DNA of 27,327 nucleotides. Origin: JAAEQG01 sp023133475 (GTDB taxonomy: Bacteria > Planctomycetota > Phycisphaerae > UBA1845). The position numbers and the translations under genes are program-made. Location of the stretch: NCBI GenBank assembly GCA_030631415.1, contig DAOVLE010000043.1, positions 1 through 27,327 of the forward strand, written 5' to 3'. How positions within the stretch are numbered: the first letter of the stretch is position 1; each line of letters starts with the position of its first letter. Under the pieces are notes generated by a model that saw only the letters and a program-made list of their open reading frames with translations, did no database searches and was not told where the DNA came from. Of the stretch, positions 7,532-15,677 are shown in pieces.

Positions 7532-7777
7532 ATGGCCAAGAAAACGTTGAAGGTCGGCCTGTTGGTGGCTGTGTGTGGTTCGATGCTGGGCTGGGGCGGT
7601 TGCCTCGGTGGTGGTGACAGTTGGTGGGGCGTGATTGCCCAAGATCTGGCGATGGACGCCGCCTGGGAGTTCCTCTACGACAACGATGCCGTGTATGACC
7701 TGTTCGATGATGATTTCGGAACCGGCGCGCAGTACGACGATCGTAACTCGCTAACTCCTGGCCGAGTCGAACCATAG
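7532..7777 (+). CDS. Small putative lipoprotein, tandem copy 1
   Basis: 81 residues. AAGGAGGTCCATAA gives a near-perfect ribosome site. The N-terminus has two lysines, a hydrophobic stretch (VGLLVAVCGSMLGWGG) and C24 as the likely lipidated cysteine, though the lipobox is not canonical. The mature part is acidic and strongly conserved with the second copy: DLAMDAAWEF, YDNDAV, DDFGTGAQYDDRNS. There is no enzyme motif; it is probably a small envelope-anchored protein. It ends with TAG and its own hairpin terminator (7869-7908). The whole unit, from about 40 nt before the start through the terminator, is repeated 493 bp downstream. Function unknown. Confidence 0.75.
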   Translation: MAKKTLKVGLLVAVCGSMLGWGGCLGGGDSWWGVIAQDLAMDAAWEFLYDNDAVYDLFDDDFGTGAQYDDRNSLTPGRVEP

Positions 7778-7868
7778 GGTCCCAACACGCCCGAGTGGTT
7801 TGGGCTGCTGAACCAAGCCCCGCCGTGGTTGCCTTCTTGGGAACTGCGGTTCTGTTGACAGTTTAGGA

Positions 7869-7908
7869 TAAGGGTAGGCTTGTGATGATGCGAGCCTGCC
7901 CTTTTCCT
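7869..7908 (+). terminator. Rho-independent terminator after lipoprotein copy 1
   Basis: Stem AAGGGTAGGCTTG / CGAGCCTGCCCTT (13 pairs, two of them G-T) with an 8-nt loop, followed by TTCCTTA. Confidence 0.75.
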
Positions 7909-8024
7909 TAATTGCCCATGTGCGCGACCTTCTCTGCGGTGAAACGCTGCCTGCGGCGGCACCTGGAGACCATAGGGAAGCGTCGTAGCAGCAAGGGTGC
8001 CAGTTTTCACAAGGAGGTCCATAA

Positions 8025-8264
8025 ATGGCCAAGAAAATGTTGAAGGTCGGCCTGTTGGTGGCTGTGTGTGGTTCGATGATTGGTGGGTGGGGTTGTCTCG
8101 GCGACAACTGGTGGGGCGTTATGGCCCGCGATCTGGCGATGGACGCCGCCTGGGAGTTCGTCTACGACAACGATGCCGTGTTTGACCCGATCCAGGATGA
8201 CTTCGGAACCGGCGCGCAGTACGACGATCGTAACTCGGCAACTCCTGAGCGAGCCGAACCATAG
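8025..8264 (+). CDS. Small putative lipoprotein, tandem copy 2
   Basis: 79 residues, about 75-80% identical to copy 1 and started by the same AAGGAGGTCCATAA site. The signal segment VGLLVAVCGSMIGGWG ends at C24. Differences cluster just after the lipidation site (GDNWWG versus GGGDSWWG) and in the YDLFDD/FDPIQD stretch, while the DDFGTGAQYDDRNS tail is unchanged: a pattern of a kept duplicate rather than a decaying one. It has its own terminator at 8356-8391. No promoter of its own is obvious in the ~115 bp after the first terminator, so expression may depend on read-through. Function unknown. Confidence 0.75.
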   Translation: MAKKMLKVGLLVAVCGSMIGGWGCLGDNWWGVMARDLAMDAAWEFVYDNDAVFDPIQDDFGTGAQYDDRNSATPERAEP

Positions 8265-8355
8265 GGTCCCAACACGCCCGAGGGGTTTTGGTTTTCTAAA
8301 CCAAGCCCTACCGTGGTTTCCTTCCGGGAAACCACGTTTTTGTTGATGATTCGGT

Positions 8356-8391
8356 AAAGGGCAGGTTTGTAGCGATGCAAGCCTGCCCTTT
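8356..8391 (+). terminator. Terminator after lipoprotein copy 2
   Basis: AAAGGGCAGGTTTG / CAAGCCTGCCCTTT, a 14-bp stem (one G-T pair) with an 8-nt loop. It is the duplicate of the stem at 7869-7908, with pairing kept despite base changes. The 3' tail is C-rich (CCCC), so termination may be weaker than in copy 1. Confidence 0.7.
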
Positions 8392-8407
8392 CCCCTTGCG
8401 CAGGTGG

Positions 8408-8668
8408 GACCGCTCCCTTACGGTCGCGGCACTGATCGGATTCGTTCATCCGCAGATTGCGCAGATTGCCAAAGAAATATACTCAAACCTGATCCTTGGC
8501 GTGCGGTGGGTTACACCTCGCTCCGCGAGGTTCCACCCACCCTACATGTACGCGCTCCTCTTTTACGCGCTCCTCTTTTACGCGCTCCCCTTCGGGTCGC
8601 CGCTAAACGCTACGGACTTGTCGCCGCTAAACGCTACGGACTTGTCGCCGCTAAACGCTGCGGATTGT
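8408..8668. repeat. Composite repeat block
   Basis: From left to right: one arm of the CGCTCCCTTACGGTCGCGG family (8408-8439); CCGCAGATTGCGCAGATTG (from 8450); GGTGGGTTACACCTCGCTCC hairpin with CTCCGCGAG; two and a half 15-bp units of TACGCGCTCCTCTTT (from 8549); and three 24-bp units TCGCCGCTAAACGCTACGGA+CTTG (8597-8668). The part from 8450 on recurs in reverse orientation at 20844-21030. A CCATTTTCCATTTTCC microsatellite follows at 8712-8734 and also has a counterpart, at 20663-20690. No coding role. Confidence 0.85.
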
Positions 8669-8787
8669 TATCGCTAACCCGCGTGTGCACACAACAACAA
8701 TTGTTTCACATCCCCCATTTTCCATTTTCCATTTTCTGCGTGTTCCACGGTGAATGAGATGCGATTGCCCTGGGGGATTGTTTCGGA

Positions 8788-8815
8788 TTGACAATTTGCG
8801 GTTGGCGTATACGCT
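8788..8815 (+). promoter_or_regulatory. Candidate promoter of the glycosyltransferase gene
   Basis: TTGACA at 8788-8793, 16-bp spacer, TACGCT at 8810-8815. The -35 is perfect and the -10 weak. It lies 33 bp upstream of the chosen ATG at 8848, which argues against the longer frame that would start inside the -35. Confidence 0.45.
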
Positions 8816-8847
8816 CTGGCCTACGAAGGAAGCGAGACAGAGTTGCC

Positions 8848-10161
8848 ATGAAAGTGCTCATGCTGGGATGGGAATTTCCTCCGTTTATTTCTGGTGGGCT
8901 GGGGACGGCGTGCTACGGTCTGACCCGCGCCCTGAACGATCTTGGCACAGAGGTGTCCTTCGTGCTGCCCCGCCCTGTCGAGGAGTGCTATACTCCGCAA
9001 GCCTCGGGCGAGTCCGGCACCTCTGGTGATACCGGTCCGGTGAGGTCTTACCGGCGGTCGGAGTTTCAGCACGTGCGTTTTTGGGCGTTGGGGGCGGCAC
9101 TTGCCCCTTACCTGCGCCCTGAAGTGCGCAAAGAGCTACAAACCAGTCTCGGCAAAGATCAGCCTCTTGATGACACGGTGCACCTCGGTGCCCCCTACGC
9201 CGGCGACTTGTTCGCTGAGGTGGAGCGCTACGCCCGGCTGGCAATTGAAATGGCCTTTCGCGAACCGTTCAATGTAATCCATGCCCACGACTGGATGACG
9301 TTTCCCGCCGGTGTGGCTGTCGCTATGACCACCGGCAAGCCGTTGGTGGTGCACGTGCATTCCACCGAGTTCGATCGTTGCGGTGAATCGGTGAACGAGC
9401 GGATTTGCCGGATCGAACGTCGTGGGCTGCGTGCAGCCGACGCGGTGATCGCCGTCAGCCAACTCACCAAGGGCATCCTGGTAAAAAGCTACGGAATAGA
9501 CCCGGCCAACATCCATGTGGTCTACAACTCGACGCATTCGGTAGGCCCAACTCCGGATTTGGAGATTGTGCCCATCGCCGACGACGAAAAAATTGTGCTG
9601 TTTCTGGGGCGCATTACCGCCCAAAAAGGCCCGGAGTATTTTCTGCAAGCCGCCCAGCGAGTGCTGGAGCACGAGCCGAAGGTGCGGTTTATTGTGGCTG
9701 GCAGTGGCGACATGATTCGTCATATTATCGAACAGGCTGCCGAGTTGGGCATCGGCGACAAGGTGGTCTTCACCGGTTTTTTGCAGGGTGACGACGTGGA
9801 GCGGGTGTTTCGCATGGCGGATTTGTACGTGATGCCTTCGGTATCCGAGCCGTTCGGGATAGCAGCTTTGGAGGCATTGAGCTACGATGTTCCGGTGTTG
9901 ATTTCCAAGCAGAGCGGCGCCGCCGAGGTGCTTAAGCATGTCATCAAGGTCGATTTTTGGGACACGGCGAAGATGGCTGACAGGATTCTCGCCGTTTTGA
10001 GGAATCCGCCCTTACAGGCGGCGTTGCGGGCTCATGGTCGTCTTGATCTTCGCCGCCTCAGTTGGGAGTCCGCCGCGCGGCAGTGTTTGGGGATTTATGC
10101 CCAGGTGGCAGGGATGAATTCGGCGGCAGGGCGGGTTCCGCCCGCCGATGACGGATTGTAG
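8848..10161 (+). CDS. GT-B glycosyltransferase (GT4/GT5, glycogen-synthase-like)
   Basis: 437 residues. MKVLMLGWEFPPFISGGLGT at the N-terminus carries the GGLGT glycine loop of glycogen-synthase-like enzymes. HAHDWMTF is at 145-152. The C-terminal nucleotide-sugar domain has LFLGRITAQKG (R255 and K260 for phosphate binding), a VAGSGD strand at 283-288, and SEPFGIAALEA (E334 and E342, the EX7E pair of retaining GT4/GT5 enzymes). It should transfer a sugar from ADP- or UDP-sugar in the cytoplasm, either in glycogen synthesis or another polysaccharide. ATG 8848 is chosen because homology starts there and a -35 box overlaps the longer start; no good ribosome site is visible. The last ~12 residues (GRVPPADDGL) and the TAG stop are translated from GGGCGGGT repeats. 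No glycogen operon partner is nearby. Confidence 0.82.
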   Translation: MKVLMLGWEFPPFISGGLGTACYGLTRALNDLGTEVSFVLPRPVEECYTPQASGESGTSGDTGPVRSYRRSEFQHVRFWALGAALAPYLRPEVRKELQTSLGKDQPLDDTVHLGAPYAGDLFAEVERYARLAIEMAFREPFNVIHAHDWMTFPAGVAVAMTTGKPLVVHVHSTEFDRCGESVNERICRIERRGLRAADAVIAVSQLTKGILVKSYGIDPANIHVVYNSTHSVGPTPDLEIVPIADDEKIVLFLGRITAQKGPEYFLQAAQRVLEHEPKVRFIVAGSGDMIRHIIEQAAELGIGDKVVFTGFLQGDDVERVFRMADLYVMPSVSEPFGIAALEALSYDVPVLISKQSGAAEVLKHVIKVDFWDTAKMADRILAVLRNPPLQAALRAHGRLDLRRLSWESAARQCLGIYAQVAGMNSAAGRVPPADDGL

Positions 10162-10313
10162 GGCGGGTTCCACCCGCCTTCCTCAACTGATCAGCACTCT
10201 GTTTGCTTAAGTTAGCAACATTGCGGCGGGTGGAACCAGCCCTACCGAGAAGGCGGGTAAAACCCGCCCTACAGAGGAGAAGGCGGGTGGAACCCGCCCT
10301 ACAGAGGCGTTGA
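10127..10313. repeat. Cluster of GTAGGGCGGGT hairpin repeats
   Basis: At least five arms of the GGCGGGTTCCACCCGCC family in alternating orientation, mostly ending GTAG or CTAC. The first arm lies within the glycosyltransferase coding sequence and the second provides its stop (10159-10161). Paired arms can fold into stacked stems and may act as a transcription end or mRNA stabiliser. Confidence 0.8.
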
Positions 10314-10472
10314 CGAGTTGCCCGGTCGAGGTGAAACTCAAAAATGTCGCGTAAGCAATTCAAGCAAAACCACTGCTTGGACCGATACCAGTGTGAGCGG
10401 ATAAGGTGCGGGGTTACGCGCTCGTTCGCCGTATGGATATAACCAATATGGCGAAAATTACGAATTTGGGTG

Positions 10473-10500
10473 TTGACTTGAAACATTCAACCCCTACAAT
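10473..10500 (+). promoter_or_regulatory. Promoter of the large lipoprotein gene
   Basis: TTGACT at 10473-10478, 16-bp spacer, TACAAT at 10495-10500. Transcription would start near 10507, leaving a leader of about 380 nt before the gene at 10887. Confidence 0.5.
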
Positions 10501-10506
10501 TCGCCC

Positions 10507-10886
10507 GCATTGAGTGAAAACCGTCCCATGGCCGCTGTGGGGCAGGACGGCGGTATGCTGTTTAGTAGGGAGCCAGGTCGTATTCAGAATAGGCGCGTGG
10601 ACATATACGACATAGGCCACCAACTCCGTCTTTTGGTGTATAGACATCGGACTCAGCAATGAAAGGTCGCTTTGGCGACATGGCGCGTAGAGGGGTGAGT
10701 TCGTAATTAGCTCTGTTTCGGGTGAGAGACGATCGACAAGCTGAAAGGAAGCAGCGAACCGGTGCGGCACTACGTTGGGCTGCAGTGGAGCGGTTCATAC
10801 CGGATATAAGTGAACGTAAGGAACAGTATTCCTACAAACATGTTGGCGCCGAAAGCGCCAGATCCTTTAACTGGAGGTCACAAGTA
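10507..10886 (+). promoter_or_regulatory. Long 5' leader of the large lipoprotein gene
   Basis: No good ORF. Just before the ribosome site lie a GGAA-CAGTA-TTCC palindrome (about 10820) and a clean hairpin TGGCGC-CGAAA-GCGCCA (10844-10860). The ribosome site GGAGGT follows 12 nt later, at 10873, 8 nt from the ATG. This placement suits control of mRNA stability or translation, but no known riboswitch motif is recognised. Confidence 0.4.
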
Positions 10887-13800
10887 ATGGAACGTGCGAA
10901 TTTGGGTAAGAAAACAGGAATCTACGCATGGTTGCGGGCCGGGATGGTCCTGAGCGTCGCGCTCATGCTGGTAGCAGGGACCGGGTGTCCAGGGACGGTG
11001 CCGCCGCCAACGCCGCCGACGGTGTGCGAGACCAACGCCGACTGCAACGCGGAGAATATGGAAGCGTGCATCGGTGGTGCGTGCACGGTGGTGGCCTGCC
11101 TCGCTAACGCCGACTGCGATGACGGCCTGTACTGCAACGGCGAAGAAACCTGCGACACCGCCGACGACAGCTACACCTGCCTGGCGGGCACCGATCCGTG
11201 TCTCGAAGGCCAGGAATGTGATGAGGAAAACGACACGTGCATTGATGTTTGCGAGATCGCGGACGATTGCCCCGACGACGGCAATCTCTGCACCGACGCG
11301 ATTTGCGTGGACGGTATTTGCGACGTCGAGTTCAACACCGCCGAGTGTGACGACGGCGATGCCTGCACCGAAAACGACGTCTGCTCCAACGGTGTGTGTG
11401 CCGGAACGGTTGTTGTGTGCGATGAGGGCTACGAGTGTGACCCCGACACCGGCGAGTGCGTTCTGATCGCCGGGGACGAGTTCGCCGTCACCATCGAGGG
11501 CTGCCCGGAAGAGGATGTTAACATCGGGGCCGAGGTTGCCCTCACTGCGGTAGTTGCCAACGAGACCGAAGGGGCGATGCTGTGGTACGAATGGACCAAC
11601 GCCACGCCCACCGAAGATGGTGGTGCCGAGGCGACTCTGGCAGCCAGTGACGTTAGCGTCACCGTAACCGCCTATGAGTACGAGGATATCGACACCAACG
11701 GTGTTTGGGATGCCGGCGAGGAAACCGCGACGGCAACCAGCGCCGCCTGCGAGATCACCGTTCAGTACACCTCGGACCTACAAGTCGAGGCCGGCTCGCT
11801 GGTGGCGATTCGCTCGGCCGCAGGGGCCTACTTCAGTGGCATGGTGTCAACCGGTACCGCTGCCACCGGATCGGCGACGGTGACCCCGAACTCCGTGGTG
11901 GGTGCTGCCAACCAGCAAGGGGTTGCCGCCACCAACATCGCTGTGGAGTGGACAGTGGACTCCCAGCCCACCGACAGCGGTGCGATCAACTTCTCCAACG
12001 CGACCCTGGCCGAGACAACCTACACGATTGGCGCTCCGCTCAGCCCGGGCCTCTACGTTTTCCGGCTGACAGCGACCAACGAGACGACCAGCGAGATCGC
12101 CTACGACACGGTAACGCTTGATGTTGTTCGGGTTCCGGAGTTGCGTCTGGCTGCCGACGCCGTGGCGCGTCGCTGGGTACAGCACGGCAACTCGATCGAC
12201 ATCGGCCTGGAGTACCGTGCCACCGTCGATACTACTTTCAACATCTATGTCAAGACCGGTATAACCACTGCGGCAGACAACCAGGCTCTGCTGACCTCGG
12301 TCACCGGGCAGGCAACCGGTTCCGAGGGGACCGAGTGGTCCACCCTGACCGCGACGATCGACACGACCATACTCACCGAGGGGGCCGTGACTCTCGACAT
12401 CGGCTGGGATGCTATCGACTCAGTGGGCATCACCAACACCGGCGGGAATGTCTCCGTGCTCCAGAAGGCCACGGCCGCTGAGACAGTGGCGAACAATCGC
12501 CGTTGCAGCGTCATGGTCGGTGCCGCACGCACCAATACTCAGATTCTGGCAGTGGCCACTGGCACCGTAGCTTCTCCGAAGGAGCCGGTTGGTATCAACC
12601 TCGACGATCAGGTCGGTGCTCCGGTCGACATTGGCACCGGGCAGACCGTGGATGCGTTCAACAGCACGAACGTGATCTATCCGGGTATCGGTGCGCGTGG
12701 TGCGGGTGGCGATCCGGGTTTACTCACCCACGAGGCCGGCTCGATGGTCTTCGGCACAGACCTGAATGGTGACGGGATCAACGATGTCATTTACTGCACC
12801 GGGGCGAATGTAGACGTTACCTTCGGCAGCGTCTCGGTCGGAATTGCCGGTGGTGCTCCGCGGGCGGCTGCCGCAGGTGCGGCGGGTGAGGCGGCCGATG
12901 ACGACGCTATCAACCGTCAGGATTGGCTGGTGACCGACGGCGCCTTCACGCAAGGTGTTGATGCTCGTTATGCTTCCGGCGCCGCCACCAGGGTCGAGGA
13001 TGTGGCCGTCGGTGACTTCAACGGCGATGGTCAGGTCGATCTGGCGATGGTGCTCGACACCGGCGCCGACGCGGTCCGCATTCTGCTGTTGGATTCGACG
13101 CTGACGTCCACTGCGGATCCGTTCACAAGCGCGGTGGCCAAAAGCTACACTACCTTCATCGCCGCGGGTGGCGTGAACGGTAGCGTGGCGGCCGGTGACT
13201 TCAACGGCGACGGTTACACCGATGCGGCCTTCGGTCTCTCGCAGGACGACCAGAATGCAGCCGCCGCCGTCGAGGGTGACGTGTTCGTGGCCTACGGCAA
13301 GGTGGACACCACCACCACCCTGGGCTCCGGGTTCCCGACCGGCGCGACTTGCGCGGCCTTCCGGGGCACGGCGGATGGCTACTACAGTCGTGGTGCCGAC
13401 GTGGCCACCAACTTGTGGGGCATCAACATCCAGTGTGCGGATGTCGTGGGCAACAGTTCGGCCGACTTGATCTTCGTCAAGGGGTTGGCTGCGGCCAACG
13501 AGATCTGCATCATCACCGGATCGGTCGGCGATCCAGCCGACCCGGCCGTGGATACGGCTAACGTCGAGCTCGGTGACGCCACCGCGGCTGACTTCCTCGC
13601 TGCTTCGCTTACGATCGGCTTCCTCACCGGCGGGAGCAAGGCGGACTTGGTGGTCGGGTTGCCGAACCTGGATACGGGCTTGTCCGCCACCGGAAACAAC
13701 GAGGGTGCGGTGTTCGTGATTCCGAGCACCGGACTGGTCACCAACGCCGACATCAGCGCCACCACCGGTGCGATCGCCATTCAGAACCTGCGTGCTCCGG

Positions 13801-14123
13801 CTGACGATCTTGATCTGGGGCTTGGCTCCGGTGTCGGTATCCTCGACTTCAATGGTGATGGCACCGACGACTTGGTCTTCGGGCACGATACGAGCGGTGC
13901 GAATGGCAACACGTTCTACGTGAAGTACGGCCCGTTGACTGCCGGAACCGGGATCAACTTCAACAACACGCAGTGCGGCTTGGATCTGCGTATGGAGTTC
14001 ACTGATGCCAATGGTCCGGGGCCCTTCGAAGGGTTCGCCTTGGCCGACGTGAACGGCGATGGCGTGGATGACTTCATCTACATCGGAGCCAACTGGGCTG
14101 GTTACATAGCCGGGTTGGAGTAG
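10887..14123 (+). CDS. Large exported protein: Cys-rich and FG-GAP repeats
   Basis: 1078 residues, started at ATG 10887 because CTGGAGGTCACAAGTA precedes it and the signal peptide begins there. Residues 12-34 form the signal (WLRAGMVLSVALMLVAGTGC), with C34 a probable lipidation site although the lipobox is atypical. A Pro/Thr linker follows. Next is a Cys-rich region (about 47-195) of repeated CxxNADC, CxGGACT, DGLYCNGEETC and CDPDTGECV units, like Cys-rich modules of myxobacterial and planctomycete surface proteins. Then come Ig- or PKD-like beta domains (about 200-530). The C-terminal half has at least five FG-GAP/VCBS-type calcium loops: DLNGDGINDVI, DFNGDGQVDLA, DFNGDGYTDAA, DFNGDGTDDLV and DVNGDGVDDFI, as in integrin-alpha-like propellers. 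Probably an outer-surface adhesion or binding protein that needs calcium. No enzyme motif. Followed by a strong terminator. Confidence 0.85.
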   Translation: MERANLGKKTGIYAWLRAGMVLSVALMLVAGTGCPGTVPPPTPPTVCETNADCNAENMEACIGGACTVVACLANADCDDGLYCNGEETCDTADDSYTCLAGTDPCLEGQECDEENDTCIDVCEIADDCPDDGNLCTDAICVDGICDVEFNTAECDDGDACTENDVCSNGVCAGTVVVCDEGYECDPDTGECVLIAGDEFAVTIEGCPEEDVNIGAEVALTAVVANETEGAMLWYEWTNATPTEDGGAEATLAASDVSVTVTAYEYEDIDTNGVWDAGEETATATSAACEITVQYTSDLQVEAGSLVAIRSAAGAYFSGMVSTGTAATGSATVTPNSVVGAANQQGVAATNIAVEWTVDSQPTDSGAINFSNATLAETTYTIGAPLSPGLYVFRLTATNETTSEIAYDTVTLDVVRVPELRLAADAVARRWVQHGNSIDIGLEYRATVDTTFNIYVKTGITTAADNQALLTSVTGQATGSEGTEWSTLTATIDTTILTEGAVTLDIGWDAIDSVGITNTGGNVSVLQKATAAETVANNRRCSVMVGAARTNTQILAVATGTVASPKEPVGINLDDQVGAPVDIGTGQTVDAFNSTNVIYPGIGARGAGGDPGLLTHEAGSMVFGTDLNGDGINDVIYCTGANVDVTFGSVSVGIAGGAPRAAAAGAAGEAADDDAINRQDWLVTDGAFTQGVDARYASGAATRVEDVAVGDFNGDGQVDLAMVLDTGADAVRILLLDSTLTSTADPFTSAVAKSYTTFIAAGGVNGSVAAGDFNGDGYTDAAFGLSQDDQNAAAAVEGDVFVAYGKVDTTTTLGSGFPTGATCAAFRGTADGYYSRGADVATNLWGINIQCADVVGNSSADLIFVKGLAAANEICIITGSVGDPADPAVDTANVELGDATAADFLAASLTIGFLTGGSKADLVVGLPNLDTGLSATGNNEGAVFVIPSTGLVTNADISATTGAIAIQNLRAPADDLDLGLGSGVGILDFNGDGTDDLVFGHDTSGANGNTFYVKYGPLTAGTGINFNNTQCGLDLRMEFTDANGPGPFEGFALADVNGDGVDDFIYIGANWAGYIAGLE

Positions 14124-14166
14124 TTGTGATCGGGGTGAAACTGTAAGTCATATGTAAGAAACCCAT

Positions 14167-14206
14167 GCAGGGCCCGTCACAACAGTGGCGGGCCCTGCCT
14201 CTTTTT
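14167..14206 (+). terminator. Strong rho-independent terminator
   Basis: GCAGGGCCCG / CGGGCCCTGC, a perfect 10-bp stem with a 12-nt loop, followed by CTCTTTTT. It lies 44 bp after the large lipoprotein stop and directly before the ribosome site of the next gene. Confidence 0.92.
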
Positions 14207-14222
14207 CCGAGGGAGATATGCC

Positions 14223-15143
14223 TTGTTTGCAACCGTTATGAGGCTGAGCCTAATGCTCTTGGCCGCTGCGTCCGCAAACGCAGCCGTGGAGCCCACAACC
14301 CAGCCGGTAGCTGTGCCTGCCACCCAACCCACGAGCCAGCCTACCACGCAGGAAGCGAAGGACTGGCGGGCGATCAGAGGAGCGGAGGCATTCCGACGGT
14401 CCTTCCTGCTACGCCGGGAAGGACAACTCGTCGGCACTTGCGCGTTCACCGTGCGCATGTTCCAAAACGGGGAAGTAACGCGGACCGGTCTGGAGTATCA
14501 CGCATTCGGCAGTGGCAAGAAGCATCCCACCGCACACGTCTGGTTTCAGGGTTATTGTTCGGAGCGGACGGGGGGTGCAGCCTTCGCAGAGTGGGCCACG
14601 GGGAGGGAAGGTGAGCTGGGTATGAACTTCCGCATCAACGGGGCGGGGGCGGGCAAAGCCCACTTTCGAGGTAGCCTATTCAATATAGGGTATCGGAACC
14701 CAAGCATTATCGATCTTCCGGACGGATACCGTCTTCTCCAGGTGCTGGCGGCAGAGTTGCGTCGGGCCGTGGCCAAGGGAATGGGACACCCGTTCGTGTG
14801 GAAGCGCTACATCTGGCGCGAATGGGAACCAACCTGGCGCGATTTCCGCTACACTTACGAGGGTCCCGACAAGGTCTCTCCGGTTGGCGGCACGCCGGTC
14901 GAGGCCTATCGGTTCCGGATTGACCCGCTCGACAAAAAGAGCGGGATCGAGATGCTCTGGGTGGACGCCCAGGGATACCCGTTGCGACGCACTGTCGAGG
15001 TGCCGGCGGGCAAGCCTTGGGAGATGATCGCGACAGAACATGCGATTGATGACCGGACGAAGCTCGTTGGGTGGAAGGAGGCTCAGGAGAAGTTCAGGGA
15101 CCAAGCCGAGTCGTTCATACAGTCGTTTGGTGTGTGGTATTAG
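14223..15143 (+). CDS. Secreted hypothetical protein
   Basis: 306 residues. TTG at 14223 is preferred: GGGAG is 7 nt upstream, whereas the in-frame ATG at 14238 would be 22 nt away. Residues 6-20 (MRLSLMLLAAASANA) look like a signal peptide with an Ala-x-Ala cut. A low-complexity Thr-Gln-Pro linker follows (PTTQPVAVPATQPTSQPTTQ). The rest is a globular domain rich in aromatic residues and beta pattern, with no catalytic motif I can name. Its start sits only 17 nt after the terminator T-run of the preceding gene. No separate promoter is visible, so it may be expressed by read-through. Periplasmic or secreted; function unknown. Confidence 0.7.
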   Translation: MFATVMRLSLMLLAAASANAAVEPTTQPVAVPATQPTSQPTTQEAKDWRAIRGAEAFRRSFLLRREGQLVGTCAFTVRMFQNGEVTRTGLEYHAFGSGKKHPTAHVWFQGYCSERTGGAAFAEWATGREGELGMNFRINGAGAGKAHFRGSLFNIGYRNPSIIDLPDGYRLLQVLAAELRRAVAKGMGHPFVWKRYIWREWEPTWRDFRYTYEGPDKVSPVGGTPVEAYRFRIDPLDKKSGIEMLWVDAQGYPLRRTVEVPAGKPWEMIATEHAIDDRTKLVGWKEAQEKFRDQAESFIQSFGVWY

Positions 15144-15147
15144 CCTG

Positions 15148-15358
15148 GTAGGTCGGGTCCTCAGACCCGACGTTCGGGATTCCCAACGGCGCCGCCGGGG
15201 GATGTCGGGTCTGCGGGGACTAGCATAAGCCTGCCGCCACGAAACATCCGATCAGTACCGCGACCGTAAGGGAGCGGCCCTACTTGGATTAGCCGCTCCC
15301 TTACGGTCGCGGTACTGATTTTCCCTTTCAACCCGGCATAAATGCCGGGCCTAGCGCA
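15148..15358. repeat. Repeat cluster with three families
   Basis: 15148-15171 is a GTAGGTCGGGTCCTCAGACC-type palindrome. 15251-15277 and 15293-15319 are perfect 27-bp inverted arms (ATCAGTACCGCGACCGTAAG + GGAGCGG) around a 15-nt loop, able to form one long hairpin. 15330-15358 is an arm of the CCCGGCATAAATGCCGGG family seen at 2991-3124. Confidence 0.85.
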
Positions 15359-15428
15359 AACTGACGGCTGCCGGCGAAGAGCTGGCAAGCGGGCACCATT
15401 TTCAGTTTTCCATTTTGCGAGGGGAGGA

Positions 15429-15434
15429 TATAAT
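15429..15434 (+). promoter_or_regulatory. -10 box of TA module 1
   Basis: A perfect TATAAT 18 bp upstream of the antitoxin ATG. The -35 region (TTTTCC) is poor, as expected if the promoter is regulated by the toxin-antitoxin complex. The second module has TATAAT at 16235-16240, 17 bp upstream of its ATG. Confidence 0.5.
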
Positions 15435-15452
15435 TAAGACTGGAGGGTTGTG

Positions 15453-15677
15453 ATGACCTATCGCGGGAAGGTGAAAAACGGCGTGGTGGTGCTTGATGGG
15501 GAGGCGATGCTGCCCGAGGGCGTGGTGGTGCGTGTGGAACCGGTCGAAGCCACAAAACCCAAAACCGGGGCGACGGTGTACAAACGACTGGCAGAGATTG
15601 CGGGTAAAGCTGCCGGGTTACCACCGGATCTCGCGCGACAACACGATCACTACCTTCACGGGCAAGCACGCCGATGA
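15453..15677 (+). CDS. Antitoxin of a VapBC-like module
   Basis: 74 residues. ATG 15453 follows GGAGGGTTGTG; a GTG one codon earlier is possible. The N-terminal half is a small beta-rich domain (MTYRGKVKNGVVVLDGEAML, PEGVVVRVEPVE), like AF2212/DUF104-type or related small antitoxins. The C-terminal half (LPPDLARQHDHYLHGQ) is the likely toxin-binding tail that enters the PIN active site. The stop overlaps the toxin start by 4 nt (ATGA), so the two are translationally coupled. A paralogue with the same MTYRGKVKNGVVVLD start heads the next module. It probably binds DNA as a complex and represses its own TATAAT promoter, by analogy with other type II modules. Confidence 0.75.
   Translation: MTYRGKVKNGVVVLDGEAMLPEGVVVRVEPVEATKPKTGATVYKRLAEIAGKAAGLPPDLARQHDHYLHGQARR

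Noticed and set aside
8549..8668. CRISPR-like appearance of tandem units
   Set aside because: Units of 15 and 24 bp are directly adjacent with no spacers, and no cas genes are nearby.
10058..10486. 142-residue minus-strand open frame
   Set aside because: Mostly translated GGCGGGT repeats (recurring CRAGSTRLL-like words), so a repeat artefact.
12720..13886. 388-residue minus-strand open frame
   Set aside because: Shadow of the FG-GAP half of the large lipoprotein; GC-rich codon bias opens the opposite frame.
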